From NCBI GenBank assembly GCA_030144725.1, contig JASKMD010000029.1:3399939-3463938 (forward strand): a stretch of 64,000 bases of DNA, in the 5' to 3' direction. This document shows positions 22,399 to 34,013 of the stretch, one piece after another (within the stretch, counting starts at the first letter, position 1; each line of letters starts with the position of its first letter). The position numbers and the translations under genes were made by a program. This stretch comes from Haematococcus lacustris. Its lineage: Eukaryota > Chlorophyta > Chlorophyceae > Chlamydomonadales > Haematococcaceae. A model generated the notes under the pieces. The model had not been told where the DNA came from. It saw nothing but the letters and a program-made list of their open reading frames with translations, and searched no databases.

Positions 22399-22608
22399 GC
22401 CACCCCCACCCCCACCCCCACCCCCACCCCCACCCCCACCCCCACCCCCACCCCCACCCCCACCCCCACCCCCACCCCCACCCCCACCCCCACCCCCACC
22501 CCCACCCCCACCCCCACCCCCACCCCCACCCCCACCCCCACCCCCACCCCCACCCCCACCCCCACCCCCACCCCCACCCCCACCCCCACCCCCACCCCCA
22601 CCCCCACC
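22399..22608. repeat. (CCCCCA)n hexanucleotide satellite, 35 copies
   Basis: A perfect tract of CCCCCA units. The complementary strand (GGGGGT)n is strongly G-rich and could fold as G-quadruplex. It lies 100 bp after the CCCAG array. Confidence 0.98.
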
Positions 22609-23375
22609 ACCTCCTCCATCACCCTACCACAAGAAGCAGGCGCATGGAGCGCAGGAGCAGCCAGGAGCTGCAGCCATGGAGGGGCTGCCAGGTAGGTATA
22701 GAAGTGGCGCTAGCAAAGTGTGAGTGGCCAGCCCTTGCACATGAGTGGTCCGATGCCCCGCCTAACTGCAAAGATGCTCCTTGTTCACTGCAGGTTCCAC
22801 GGTCAGCTCTCCCCCCTTCCCCCCCCTTCCCCCTTCCCCCTTCCCCCTTCCCTACCCTGTCCCACCACCTCCAAGTTTGCCACCCCATCTACTTCCCCCC
22901 TTTCCCACCCCCCGCCCCACGACGCACGCACGACGCTGCAGCCCCCTCCCTACCCTACCCTTGGCGTAGCAGCCCTCTCCCTACCCTACCCTTGGCGTAG
23001 CAATCTGGAGCGGGCAACACGGAGCGGGCAGCTTGGAGTGGGATCCAGTAGTAGCAGCCCACCCAGCCCACCCTGGCCATGCCATGCACACTCACCACAA
23101 TGACCCTACCCATCCCTCTCCAAATGGGGACAATAGCTGGATGGTGGAGCACTTGCATGGTTGTCAGCCCGTGCTTGTTGCGCGACACGGCATAGGTGTG
23201 GTAGGTGGGAGTCAATGGTAGTGTGGTGTGTGAAGGATAGCGGGAGCACGCAAGTGGAGGCTATGAAGTTGCACCCCGTGTTATACATCACTAAGGAGAG
23301 GTGTAGCATCAACCTTGTTGTAGCGTCCATCCTCGTCATCTTGCCGCCTTGTTGTGATGTTGTTGTGTTGTCCTT
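22609..23375. other. Spacer with splice-site-like repeat and short duplications
   Basis: 22690-22795 resembles the intron-like repeat units of the 62-64 kb region: AGGTAGGTA..., GTGAGTGGCCAGCCC..., then a CTGCAGGT end followed by a C-rich run. 22940-23010 holds a tandem duplication of CCCTACCCTACCCTTGGCGTAGC. No gene is supported. Confidence 0.45.
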
Positions 23376-23428
23376 GGGGTGGTGATGGTGATGGTGATGG
23401 TGATGGTGATGGTGATGGTGATGGTGAT
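23376..23428. repeat. (GGTGAT)n tract
   Basis: About nine hexanucleotide copies, CATCACC-type on the minus strand. Confidence 0.95.
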
Positions 23429-23606
23429 GCATGTTTAACCTGAGTGTGGTGATGGTGATGGTGGTGTGTTGTGTTACCTTGTTGTTGTGTTGTGTCGTTG
23501 CTACCTTGTCACATCGTAGGGGTGTGTTGCGGTCATTGGGTGCATCAATGCATTTGCTTAGCATTTCCATATTCAGGTGTAGTGGAGTGATGGTGCATCG
23601 AGACAT

Positions 23607-23905
23607 GTGCTTGCAAGTCCCGTAGCGAGGTGTTGCGGGATGTTTGAGTGTCAATGCATGTGTTTTGCGGGGGTGTTGCGGGGTGTTTGGTCGTCAATAC
23701 ATGTGTTTTGCGGGGGTGTAGCGAGGTGTTGCGGGGTGTTTGGTCGTCAATACATGTGTTTTGCGGGGGTGTTGCGGGGTGTTTGGGCGTCAATACATGT
23801 GTTTTGCGGGGGTGTAGCGAGGTCTTGCGGGGTGTTTGGGTGTCAATACATGTGTTTTGCGGGGGTGTTGCGAGGTGTTTGGGTGTCAATGCATGTGCTT
23901 TGCGG
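23607..23905. repeat. Minisatellite with alternating 43- and 53-bp units
   Basis: Units share TGTCAATACATGTGTTTTGCG and GGGGTGTTGCGGGGTGTTTGG (read separately). The spacing of TGTTTTGCGG is 43, 53, 43, 53, 44 bp; the longer unit has an extra 10 bp containing TAGCGAGGTG. It behaves as a 96-bp dimeric repeat. Confidence 0.85.
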
Positions 23906-23924
23906 ATGTAATAGTCGATGAAAT

Positions 23925-24305
23925 AGTCGACATCTGTGCAGATGAAGCCACGACATCTGCACAGCCAAGCCGCGAATATAATAGTCGACATCTGTGCAGA
24001 TGCTGCAGACAACATCTGCACAGCCAAGGCTTGAATGTAATACTCGACATCTGCGCAGATGTCGTTGTTAGCAGCTGCACAGATGTCGGTCACGACATCT
24101 GCACAGCCAAGCATTGAATGTAATAGTCGACATCTGTGCAGATGTCGTTGTCAGCAGCTGCACAGATGTTGGTTGCGGTATACGACATCTGTGCAGATGT
24201 CGACTTTCCGCGGCTGCACAGATGTCGACATCGCCTGCATCTGTGCAGATGTCGACTGTCAGCAGCTGTGCAGATTATGGACAACCGACATCTGCACAGA
24301 TTGCG
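23925..24305. repeat. Array of 14-bp near-palindromes, right array
   Basis: A dozen or more CGACATCTGTGCAGATG or CATCTGCACAGATG units with shorter CAGCTGCACAG variants, spaced 20-40 bp. Same unit as the left array, 3 kb away. Between them lie the satellites and no gene. Confidence 0.9.
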
Positions 24306-25371
24306 TGGTTGACAAATTTGAGGCCGAATAACGTCGCAGCGGTTGCGCGGATTAGCATAAGACTTGTACCGTTCGAACGGCCTCTTTCCCTTCTTTCGAT
24401 TGAGCTATGGTCGGTCCAATCGCGACCGGTCCTTGTTTTACATGAGTGTGTAGGTGGTAGGCGCCAATGCCCATGTGTATGCCATGTGGATGCCATGTGC
24501 ATGGGAACTCCACACAGACAAAAACACTGTTTTGTAGTGGTCCACACTTAGTTTTCCACTGCAACGAAGGCTCTAGGGTGAAGGCCAAGGTGCTGTATGT
24601 GGGGTGTCGATGATGCTGGTAGGCACTTGCCCCTGGAGCTGTGCCACTACCCTGGTGTTGGACTATGCGTTGGGTTGTGGCCTTTGCTTTGGTCAGCGTT
24701 AGGCGTCATGTTGGGCTGGTGATGGAGATGCAGAAAGGATACTGGGTACAATCACGTTGCATGAAGCGCATGTATGTCGTTCTTGCATGGATATTTGTGA
24801 TGCTCGTCGAGGGATGAACATCTCAACATGAAGGTTTGTCGGGATGCCCGAGGATGCGGGGTTGAACTGTTGCTCACACATGACAAGCGCCGGCTCGCCC
24901 CCTTTGGCACCGAAAGGTCAGCCAGGACGGGTTCAGGTATCTTGCACCTGCTCTAGACCAGGTGGTTACAGGCAGCGGAGGGTCGGGGCGGCACACATCA
25001 CTACAACGGGATTGCAGAGCATACATATGTGTGAGGGGCGATCAAATATAGGACACAATTATAAAAATATTCTGACAGCTGCCCAATCCGGACACCGGAC
25101 ACCAGTCTAAAGCAGTCAAACTATTATGCCGCTACTGCATCTCAGGAGGAGCGGAGTGAACATGGCAACCCTCATTGCTACTGCTATGCACCCAAACCTA
25201 CCACAGTTCTTCAGTACGGCTTTCATGGTTCTTGTCCCACTTGATTTCTGTGGTACCTGGCTGCAACAAGGCAGATTGGCTGAGGCAGTCTGGCCAGCAA
25301 CAACCAGCGACTTGGTCAGAGCCAAGCCCAGAGCCAAGGCCCAGGTGTCCAACAAGGCCAACCTTCCCATG
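24306..25371. other. Intergenic spacer up to the inverted KCS copy
   Basis: 24500-24640 repeats 17550-17770. 24640-25371 has no supported gene or repeat that I could see. Near-identity with the region downstream of KCS copy 1 begins at about 25372. Confidence 0.5.
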
Positions 25372-25511
25372 CTGTCTCAAGCCCCTCCTGTCTCACGCTT
25401 CCACAGCGCTGACTGCGCCCCACCCCACCCCACCCCACCCCACTCCTGCACAGCTGGTTGCGCTGTGCACTCCCAGCCCCCTAACCCCCACAGCCCCTGT
25501 CCCCTTTTCCC

Positions 25512-28500
25512 CTACAGCTCCTGCCTGTCCTGTGCAGCCGGCTGCTGGGCCCCTGCCCTCTCCCCTGCTGCGTGGCGTGCCAGCGAGTACATGACCGCCC
25601 CCAGCGCCAGCAGCACCAGCAGGAACAGCAGCCGGCGCAGCACATGGTGCCAGCCAGCCCCACGCCGGGCAGCCAGGGCGGCGCGGCGCTCAGGGGTCAG
25701 GCAGTGCTCCCAGGCTGCGTGGAGGTCGTGCACGCTGCGCTCAGCCTGGGGCAGGCGGCAGCAAGGGGCAACACACACCACACCTGAACACACAGCAGCA
25801 CCAGCACCCCTCCATGCAGCAGCAGCTTTAGCACTGCACACAGCAGCAGTAGCAATTGGGCGCCGTGCAGCTGTAGTGGCTGCCTGGCTGCTGCTGCGCT
25901 GGCCTGTGGTGTCACCCACCTTCCACACATTGACGCCGCACTTGACGCCTGAGCCCACCCCCACTTGCAGCACCTTGTCGCCGCGCGCCACGCCCCGCAC
26001 GCTCTCTATCCAGCCCAGCGCATACCAGGTGCTGGAGGAGGACACGTTGCCGTAGTCGTGCAGCACGGCCCGGGACGGCTCCAGGTGGTGCGGGGCCAGC
26101 TGCAGCGAGGCGCCCAGCCCCTCCAGCACCTTGGCACCGCCTGCACGCAACACAGCAGCAGGGCCAGGGGCGCTGCGGGGCAGGAGGGGCAGCAGCAGGG
26201 CAGGAGGCCAGCCGTGTGGTCAGGGCAGGGGGCTGGCGGCAGCTGCAAGCTTTCAGGCCACTACCAGGCAGGCCAAGCGCAGGGCCCAGGGGAGGGCGGT
26301 GAGTCAGACCTGCATGGAGTAAGAAGTGCTGCACGCCCTGGCCAAAGGCGGGCTTGAAGGTGGGCGGGCGGGGCAGGCCAGCCAGCTTGGCCAGCTGCTT
26401 GTGCCCGGTGTTCAGGAGGTAAGCCAGGATCTGACCCCAGCTCAGGATGTGTGGAGCCACGCGGGTCATGGCATTGGTCAGCGCATGGGACGCCTCATCC
26501 ACCACATTCTGCACCAGCCAAGGCAGCCAGGCTGTGAAGGGCTGTCACAAGCCAGTCATGGGCCATGAGCAGCAGGCAGTGGGCAGCCAGCGTCACACCA
26601 GCTGGCTGCTGCCCGGTCCCGCGCTGGCCTCAGCCCTGCAGGCAGCCTCACCACGCCTAGCGACACGCCATTGTGCCCTTCATCATCCGGTCCATACGCA
26701 ATGCACCTGCACACAGCCCAGACAAGCCTTGGCCAGCAGCCAGCAGCTTGGTGTAAGCCTGAATGCCCTGCTGCCACCCTGCTGCTGCTGCCCTGCCCTT
26801 CTGCCCTGCTGGCCATTGCTGCTGGCCGCCACCTGTAGGCAGTGTCGCGGGCGCCGGTGTGTGTCCGGATGCAGTGCAGCAGCCGGTACTTGGCGCGCCC
26901 AGCCCAGCGCCGCTTGTTGCTGAACAGCATGGCTGACGCACCCATCCTGACCACAAGGGGCAGGCAGCAGCAGGCAAGGAGGGAGATGGGGAGGGCAGCA
27001 GCAGGGATGAGCAGTTGTATGGTTTGGTAGACTAGGTGGCAGGGAGGTGGATAGGATGCCATGGATGAGGAAGTTTGAAGGATGTCCTGCCAACAGGTTA
27101 CTTTGAGCTGCAGGCCATCGGACTACTTGGCCCACACCTGAACAAAATGTTGGTCACCAGCCGGCTCTTGTCCTTGCCACGGTAGAAGGCTGGGGTGGTT
27201 ATTTCAGTTGTGAGAAACACCGCGTTGCTGTTGGGGTGGGCCTGCAGGTCAGGAGGGAGGTAGGCTAGGGTTATAGTGCCAGCTGTTCAATAGCCCAGGC
27301 AAGGCCAGGCATGTCTAGGTGCTGCCCTGCTGCAGAGAGCAGCCATCGTGGGCACTAACCTGGGTGGGGCGGCTGGGTTTGAACCCCTGACCTCTCGCCC
27401 TACGCTGCCCTCACCTGCAGCAGGTCCCTGATGAGGTTGATGGCCACCACCCCGTTAGCACAGCCCATCCCGCTCAGGCTGTAGGACTGGATGCCCGGCC
27501 GCATCTTGAAGTGGTTGATGAGCATGGAGGCCAGGCTGGGTGTGGGGCAGTAGATGGAGCAGGTGGTGACCAGGATGTCAATGTCGGCAGGGGCCAGCCC
27601 AGTCTTGGCCAGCAGGCCCTCCAGGGCGCCGCACAGCACCAGCTGCGCCTCAGTGGCAGCCTCAACCAGCCCTGTGCCGCAGCCAAAAGGGAGGACTGGC
27701 TGGTGTGCCGCAGGCCTCTGCTGCTCCATGTGGCCACAGCAGCGTGTGAGAGGCGCCAACTCCCGCCAGCCTCCACTGCCACTGGCTCTTGCGGCCACAA
27801 CCCACCCTGCTGGCTTCACCACCTGACATGCAGGATCCAACCTGTGCCCGCTGCCCCTGCCCCATGCTGCCTCTGCCGCCCGCTGCCCCTGCCGCCCGCT
27901 GCCTACCAGTGCGAGGTTGGCCGCCACAGAGCCCAGGGTTAAGGCTGGCAGGGAGGTAGGTGCTGTCCTCACCCAGACCGGAGCGCTTAAACACCCTGCA
28001 GGCGTTAGACAACACCTGTCACAATCCTCCGCCAACATGCGCAAACGTGCACATACAAGGCAGCACGTGAGCCAGGTGTCAGGCAGTGCTGCACACTAGG
28101 CTGTACAGCATGAGCCAGCAACCTCTGAAGGACACTGGGTGACAGATGCCATGCAGTGCTCCTGCTCCTGCTGCTGCTGCTGATGCTGCTGCTGCTGCTG
28201 CTGATGATGATGGCAACTGCCTTTCGGCAACCCTGCAGCACATGGCGTTTCAGGCTTGCTCGGCAGAGCACATGGGTTGCACCAACACTGATCAGGGCCA
28301 TTGCTGCGGCTGCTGCCGCTGCCTCTGCCGCTGCCACTGCCGCTGCCATTGCTGCTGTTGCTGGCCTGCTAGTGGGCTGTCTGCCTGCCGGGCTCAGCAG
28401 ACCACCCCACCTGCTTGCCCAGCTCCCTCCTCCCTTCCTGATGCACCACCTATGACTAACATAGGCTGACTTGGCACACTCACTCCTTACCCTCTCTGCC

Positions 28501-29109
28501 CGCCTCCCAACACAGGTTGCCTGCCTGCCCACACAGTCCGCTGCTCTGGCCAACATGCTTGCTCCCCTCCAGCCTCACAGCCCCTGCCTACTCCGCACTT
28601 GCCGGTACATGAAGTTGATGCAGTCTATGGCTTCGTCCTCTGCCGCGGTGCGCTCAGCTTGGTCCAAACCGCTACCTCGGCACTCTAGGCTAGACGCAGT
28701 GGCGCTTGGTGGCTGCGCCTCGTGGTCGTCTCGAGCAGGCTGCTGGACCGCTTCACGGGCTGACACATCCTGACCTCCAGCCCAGGGCTGCGCAGTGAAC
28801 GCACTGCTAGGCCTGCCATCGGCACTCTCAGCTTCACCATGGCTCCAGAAACGCGAACGCGAACAGCCTGCCTTACCGAGGTCTCAAGTTGGGCCATGTA
28901 CGCAGCGTCAGCGTCTCGCAGCGTCGTCTTGAAGACCTCGGGCGGCCTGTCGGTAAACAAGGCATGTCAGGACGCTATCTGATGAGCTGTGGATACATAC
29001 GTGCGCGACATGCGCGATGCAGTACGAGCAGGACGGGGAGGATATGATGGCTCGCCCACCGGAAGTTTTCAAAATCCACCAGCAGCACGGGGTAGCGAGG
29101 TGCTGGCAT
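25512..29109 (-). CDS. KCS: 3-ketoacyl-CoA synthase (KCS/FAE1 family), copy 2, inverted paralogue
   Basis: Same enzyme family as the gene at 12638-16665. Exons: 29109-29060, 28946-28877, 28769-28603, 27995-27907, 27671-27415, 27241-27138, 26946-26833, 26706-26652, 26508-26310, 26140-25920, 25745-25512. They keep frame for 519 residues. Exon lengths equal those of copy 1 except exons 1 and 3. Seen: YPVLLVDFENFRPPEVF at the start, KRSGLGEDSTYLP, SGMGCANGVVAI (Cys196), FLLHAGG (His367), YGNVSSSS (Asn400) and a C-terminal hydrophobic segment. Exon 3 carries about 32 extra residues. Intron 3 begins GCAAGT, a GC donor, where copy 1 has GTGAGC. Exons 5-11 and their introns are nearly identical to copy 1, while exons 1-4 differ strongly. 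Copy 1 intron 6 is about 350 bp longer. Intron 3 carries CTG-rich runs at 28150-28210. The family call is firm; the start codon is the first in-frame ATG and upstream exons cannot be excluded. Confidence 0.9.
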
Positions 29110-29380
29110 TGTGAGCGCGCCCACTTCTGTTGATGTCAGCCGTTATCCTTGCGTGCCGCCGTGTGTTGATTGAGACCTGTGGTTGCCTGTGAACCGGGCG
29201 GAACCTCAACAAGGCTCAAGCCTCCTTCGCAACCCTCACGCCCTCAGGATAACTGTCATGGGCCATCAAAGGCCATGAGACGCTTGCAGGTGTCGACAGA
29301 GCCACTTTAAAACCCTTGAGGTTACCCTTTCGCGATGTTCGTTTGAGGTTACCCTTTCTTCGTTAATATTCTTCGTTAAT

Positions 29381-29468
29381 CCCCGCCCGCCGCGATGCAC
29401 GAGGCTGTTACGAGGCAGTTCGTGCTTCTTGTATCGTATTGATCGTGGCTCCCACTAGACGTAGCCGA
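29381..29468 (-). promoter_or_regulatory. Conserved block upstream of KCS copy 2 (candidate promoter / 5' UTR)
   Basis: Reverse-complement counterpart of 12384-12471, with a GATCAATACGA TATA-like stretch in gene orientation. It lies about 270 bp before the ATG; between them copy 2 has a TTCGTTAAT-type duplication and a segment related to 37665-37705 (GTCATGGGCCATCA). Confidence 0.5.
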
Positions 29469-31068
29469 GCTTCTTCTTCTTTGCTGGGATGTTTGACTTG
29501 GTAGTGTCGCCTGTTCATGTTGGTGCGCTCCAACTTACTCCAGCGCAACGGCAAGCCCTGCAGCCTGTGCTGAAGGACAGTGAATGAAGATCTTCACAAA
29601 CCTACTAGCTTGGGTGCGCCGACCAACACTATTCTGTCTGGTCAATGTCTGGTGTTGTGCAGGGGTAGTAGGCGCTCGACTTCAAGCGATGCGCGCAAAG
29701 CTTAGTATGATGCCGATACAAAACTGTGACTGCCGCTAAACTTACTCTCGTCAGATGTTGCTGAACACGTCAAGTGCGCTCATGATACATTTCCGTACTG
29801 CCAAATCAGCATCAGTACTGCCAAACCAGCATGGTTGAAATCAGTGGCTGCCATTACGGCATGCAAAGTGAGTGACCAGCACGCACTATGTCCATTTTTC
29901 ATGTAGGCCTCATTATATGGTACAGCAACAAAGGCAAGCCAGTCCATATGTTTACCACCTCACTGCTCTAGTCCTGAGCATGGCCATTGGCCAACAGCAG
30001 TAACGAGCATCAGCCACAGAAAACACTCCGCACCTCTGTGTCGAGGCTATGCATGCAGCCAGTACCGGCAGGCTGCATGCGGCCACCAGCCACAAGCTGT
30101 ATACACCGCTAGCCCACGAGAAGCACACCGCACACCCAAACCTGTCCCTCACCCGCTTTCTCTCCTCTCCATGGGCAAGGTCAACCAGCAGGCACTGATA
30201 GTGGCACAATGTATACACCCTCCCACCTCCGCCTCCCAGACCCACACAGCCCTAGCCGTAGCAGTCAACGACCATGTCAGCATCTGTGGGCTAGGAAAGG
30301 GCAAGCGCCCCAGCCCTAGCAGCTCCAGCATTATACATGTTATCCCACCATCCCACCATTACTAGCCCTCTCATCATCACTACCCGCTGCCTCACAGATC
30401 CATGAAGGCCACCAGCTGTCCATCAGGACCAGCCGAGGGGCCCAGCCCAGCCCAGCCCAGCCCAGCCCAGCCCAGCCCAGCCCAGCCCAGCCCAGCCCAG
30501 CCCAGCCCAGCCCAGCCCAGCCCAGCCCAGCCCTGGTGCCATTTGACATACATTGGCATGGTATGCAAGCATGGTTCTCTCACACCACCACCTCCCCACC
30601 ATCACTCTTATCCACTCGGTTGTTGCTCCATGCCACGTTCAACAAGGAGTAACCAACTGCGAGGATCACTCGTGCCACATGCTGTCATGGTCGGCGACCA
30701 TCACGATCACACATCGTGGTCACACCTCCGGGTCCAATGTCACACGTACCAGTGCTCGCTCTGGCGGCACCAAGTAATACTCGCCGGACTGATGGCGTCG
30801 CGCCCGCTCTGTCTCGTCCCAGCGTACGGTACGTTTGCGTTTGCCCACCTGCGCCGCGTCACAAGGCAAGTGGCAGCTTGAACTGACAGAATTCACTTGG
30901 CAGCTTGATCTGACAAAATCTACAGTTTGTGCACAACCAATGAATGGCCGCCAACAACAGCCAAGCCCAGTGAGCAGCCTGATGGACTGGCTGAACCTAG
31001 CATATCATGCATCAACATAATGCCCAGCCACAGCCCTGGCAGCAGCAGCCGCAGCAGTAGAAAGTGCA
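29469..31068. other. Intergenic; short CCCAG array
   Basis: 30438-30533 is a (CCCAG)n array of about 19 copies, the same unit as the large satellite. The remaining sequence is of ordinary composition with no recognised gene; the open frames there show no family features. Confidence 0.6.
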
Positions 31069-33977
31069 TCAGCAGTAGTAGGAAGGGCACCAGCAGCAGA
31101 GGAAGGGCAGCAGCCGCAGCAGTGGAGTGGGCCATGTTGCGCAGGGTCCCACCGTGATGAAGTCTTCAGGCAGGCCAGTGACTGTCTGGTTTAGCTGCTG
31201 CACCATCTCATCCATGACCCGGCTGAACGCAGCGAAGATGCCTAGATTCTTCTTGCGTAACAAGTCAGTGGCAGCCCTGCGAAGACAGCCAGGCAGGCAG
31301 CGAGGCAAGCTATGCCGCAACCAGCCAGACCCACACAGGCAGGTGGGCAGGCGAGCAGGCGGGTGGGCGGGCGGGCGGGCTCTACAACCATGGGAGATGG
31401 TGAGCAGGTGAGCAGGTCAAGGCTGGGCGGCAGGGCTGACCTGCGAGAGGCCTCCTGGGCTGGGCTGTAGGCACGAGCCTTGGACGCTGCCGCCTGCGCT
31501 TCCGCCCTGCGCTTACGCTCCTTGAGGAACTGCTGGGTGCCTGCCCACACGTCCTGGCTGGGCGGCAGCCCGTTGCCCGACATCATCACGCCCACGTTGG
31601 TGCGCTCCTTCATGCGCACCTGGGTGCAGGGTGGCAGGGTGACAGGTAGGCAGGGTGGCAGGGGGAGCCACGGGGCCACTGAGCGGGTGAGGAGGAGCGG
31701 GGCCACAGGCTGGGAGGGGCGAGAGGTCAGGGGAGGTGAGGGGGGTAGGAGGTTGCTGTCATCAGCCTCGGGCCACGCATGCAGCTCCAGCATCAGTCAA
31801 GTTACTAACCCTTGCCTGCCTGTCGGACCACCCACCCACCTGCCATCTGCCAGCCTGCCTGCCCTCCCGCACCCCGCACCCAGGTGCGCATGAAAGATTC
31901 CACTGCCGCCCAGCCCTGGCCTGTGACCCCCTCCCCAGCCCCCGGCCACTGCTTTACCTGAGTCACATACTCTAGGGCAGGTAAGTCAGCTTTTTGCACC
32001 CTGCAGCAGGGGGAGGGGTTGGGCTCGCAGTGGCTGGTGCGGGTGGTGTTGCTGCAGCACGTCTGTGCTGTGCGTGCTGCTGTGTGCTGCTCCTGCTGCT
32101 GTGTGCTGTGCCTGCAGCTGCTGCTGCTGTGTGCTGCTCCTGCTGCTGCTGCTGTGTGCTGTGCCTGCAGCTGTGCCAGTGGGAGCAGGGGCCCACCAGT
32201 GAATGCAGCTGACGGGGCAGGAGTCAATGGCGTCCTGCAGGTGCTCCTCGTCATCCAGCCTGCACGCCCACACCCCACAGCAGCAGCAGCAGGTCACATG
32301 CAGAGAGGGAGGACAGAGAGGTGCATAACCCAGCCGCATCAGGAGGGTGGGTGGGACACAGTCAGTGGGTATGGCTCAGCCTGGCTGACAGCTACCAGAG
32401 GCCTGCCCAGGCTTGAAGCAGTGTGACCAGGCCTGCTGCAGTGTGACCAGGCCTGGTCCAGTGTGAACAGGCCTCGTCCAGTGTGACCAGGCATCATGCA
32501 GTATGACCAGGCATCATGCAGTGTGACCAGGCCTCGTGCACTGTGCCTGGGCCCTTGCTACTCCCTGTGCCTACCACTGTGCAAACACGCGGGAGCGGCC
32601 GTGCTCTGGCTCCATGCGGAAGGTGGCGCTGGCGTGCCACACGCACTGCTTGCAGCCAATACAGCTGAACTCATCTGCAGGCCGCAGGATGCAGCAGCAC
32701 GGCAGTCCCGGAGGACCCTTCATTAAAAAAGCAGGGGAAGGGGCGCGGGAGGGAGTCAGGGCAGGGGCAGGGGGTAGCAGCATGAAGGGACAGCATTGGT
32801 AGCCTGCAGTTGTGGTTGTGTCTAACTGCTCGCCCTCCCACCAATACACTCGTCTGCCCCCTGCCTGCCCCCTCACCCACCCACCCACGAACACCGCGCG
32901 ACTCTCATGCGGGTCCTTGTGCTTGGCCATTGCCGGCCTCAGCTCAGGCATCCACTTGCTCAGGGGCTTGCCTGCAGAGGTGGGGCAGTGCAAGGCGAGG
33001 CAGCTGGGTGTCCCAGTGGAAGCTGGGTGGAAGCTGGCAGCTGGGTCAATCAATGGGACATGTGGTACCTCAGGGCAACCAGCGGATGGGACAGGCTACT
33101 ACCTTCACAGGTACAGGTAAAGGAGTTCACAGGTCTGGGAACGCACAACATATGCGCCTCAGGGGCCAGAGCTGGGCAGGTGGGCAGGTGGGGTGCAGCA
33201 GCAAGGGGTGGTGGTGATGTGCCATGACAACCTTGAGCCAAACTTGCTGCCCCATACCTCACTAGGTCACCCCTCCCACACACCCCAGTAGGCAGGACAG
33301 TAGGCAGGGCAGCACTCGACTCGTGTAACGGTGCAGCACCCCATGCAGACATAAAAGTTCCGGAGGGCGGCAGTGTAGACTGTGGGCTGTGGGGCATGGG
33401 GCTGTGAGGCACTTGAGAGACTGGGTGGTGTGGGCAGTCAGCCCTGTGGTTCCTGACCTTCAAAAGGAGTGTGGTGGCTGCGTGCCCAGCTGTCACCTCA
33501 ATGGACAAATTGATAGAAAGAGAGGTAGAGCTTGCCCTACCCTGCTCCTATCCATCAGTGGTCAGTTGGCCCTGCTCATGACCATCAGAGGTGGAGACAG
33601 AGGGAGTGAGAGCCTGCCCTGCTCCGATGCCCAATGTCTGACCTGTCGCCTGCACCCCTGCCCCTGCTGCCTTCACCTCCATTGAAGCCAGGGCCGCACA
33701 GTGTGGGCCTATGCCCCTACCCCTGCTGCATCACCCCTGCTATGGCTAGGGCCACTGTTCAGCTCACAACCAGTGGCTGTGCATGTGCATGTGCCCCTTA
33801 CCCTGCTGCTCCCCCTGCTGCTCCCCCTGCTGCTTACAACCAGGCGATCAATCTGAGTATTTTTGCCCGTGGCTGCGCTGTGTCAACGGCAACGCCATTT
33901 TGGCGAACGCCACGGCATGCTGCTGCTGCCGCTGCTGCTGCCGCTGCTGCTCCCTGCTTTTACTCCTGCTCCTGCTG

Positions 33978-34013
<36 letters not shown>

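Noticed and set aside
20595..24305. CRISPR-like appearance of the CATCTGTGCAGATG arrays
   Set aside because: Repeat is only 14 bp, spacing is irregular, spacers are themselves related, there are no cas genes and the genome is eukaryotic.
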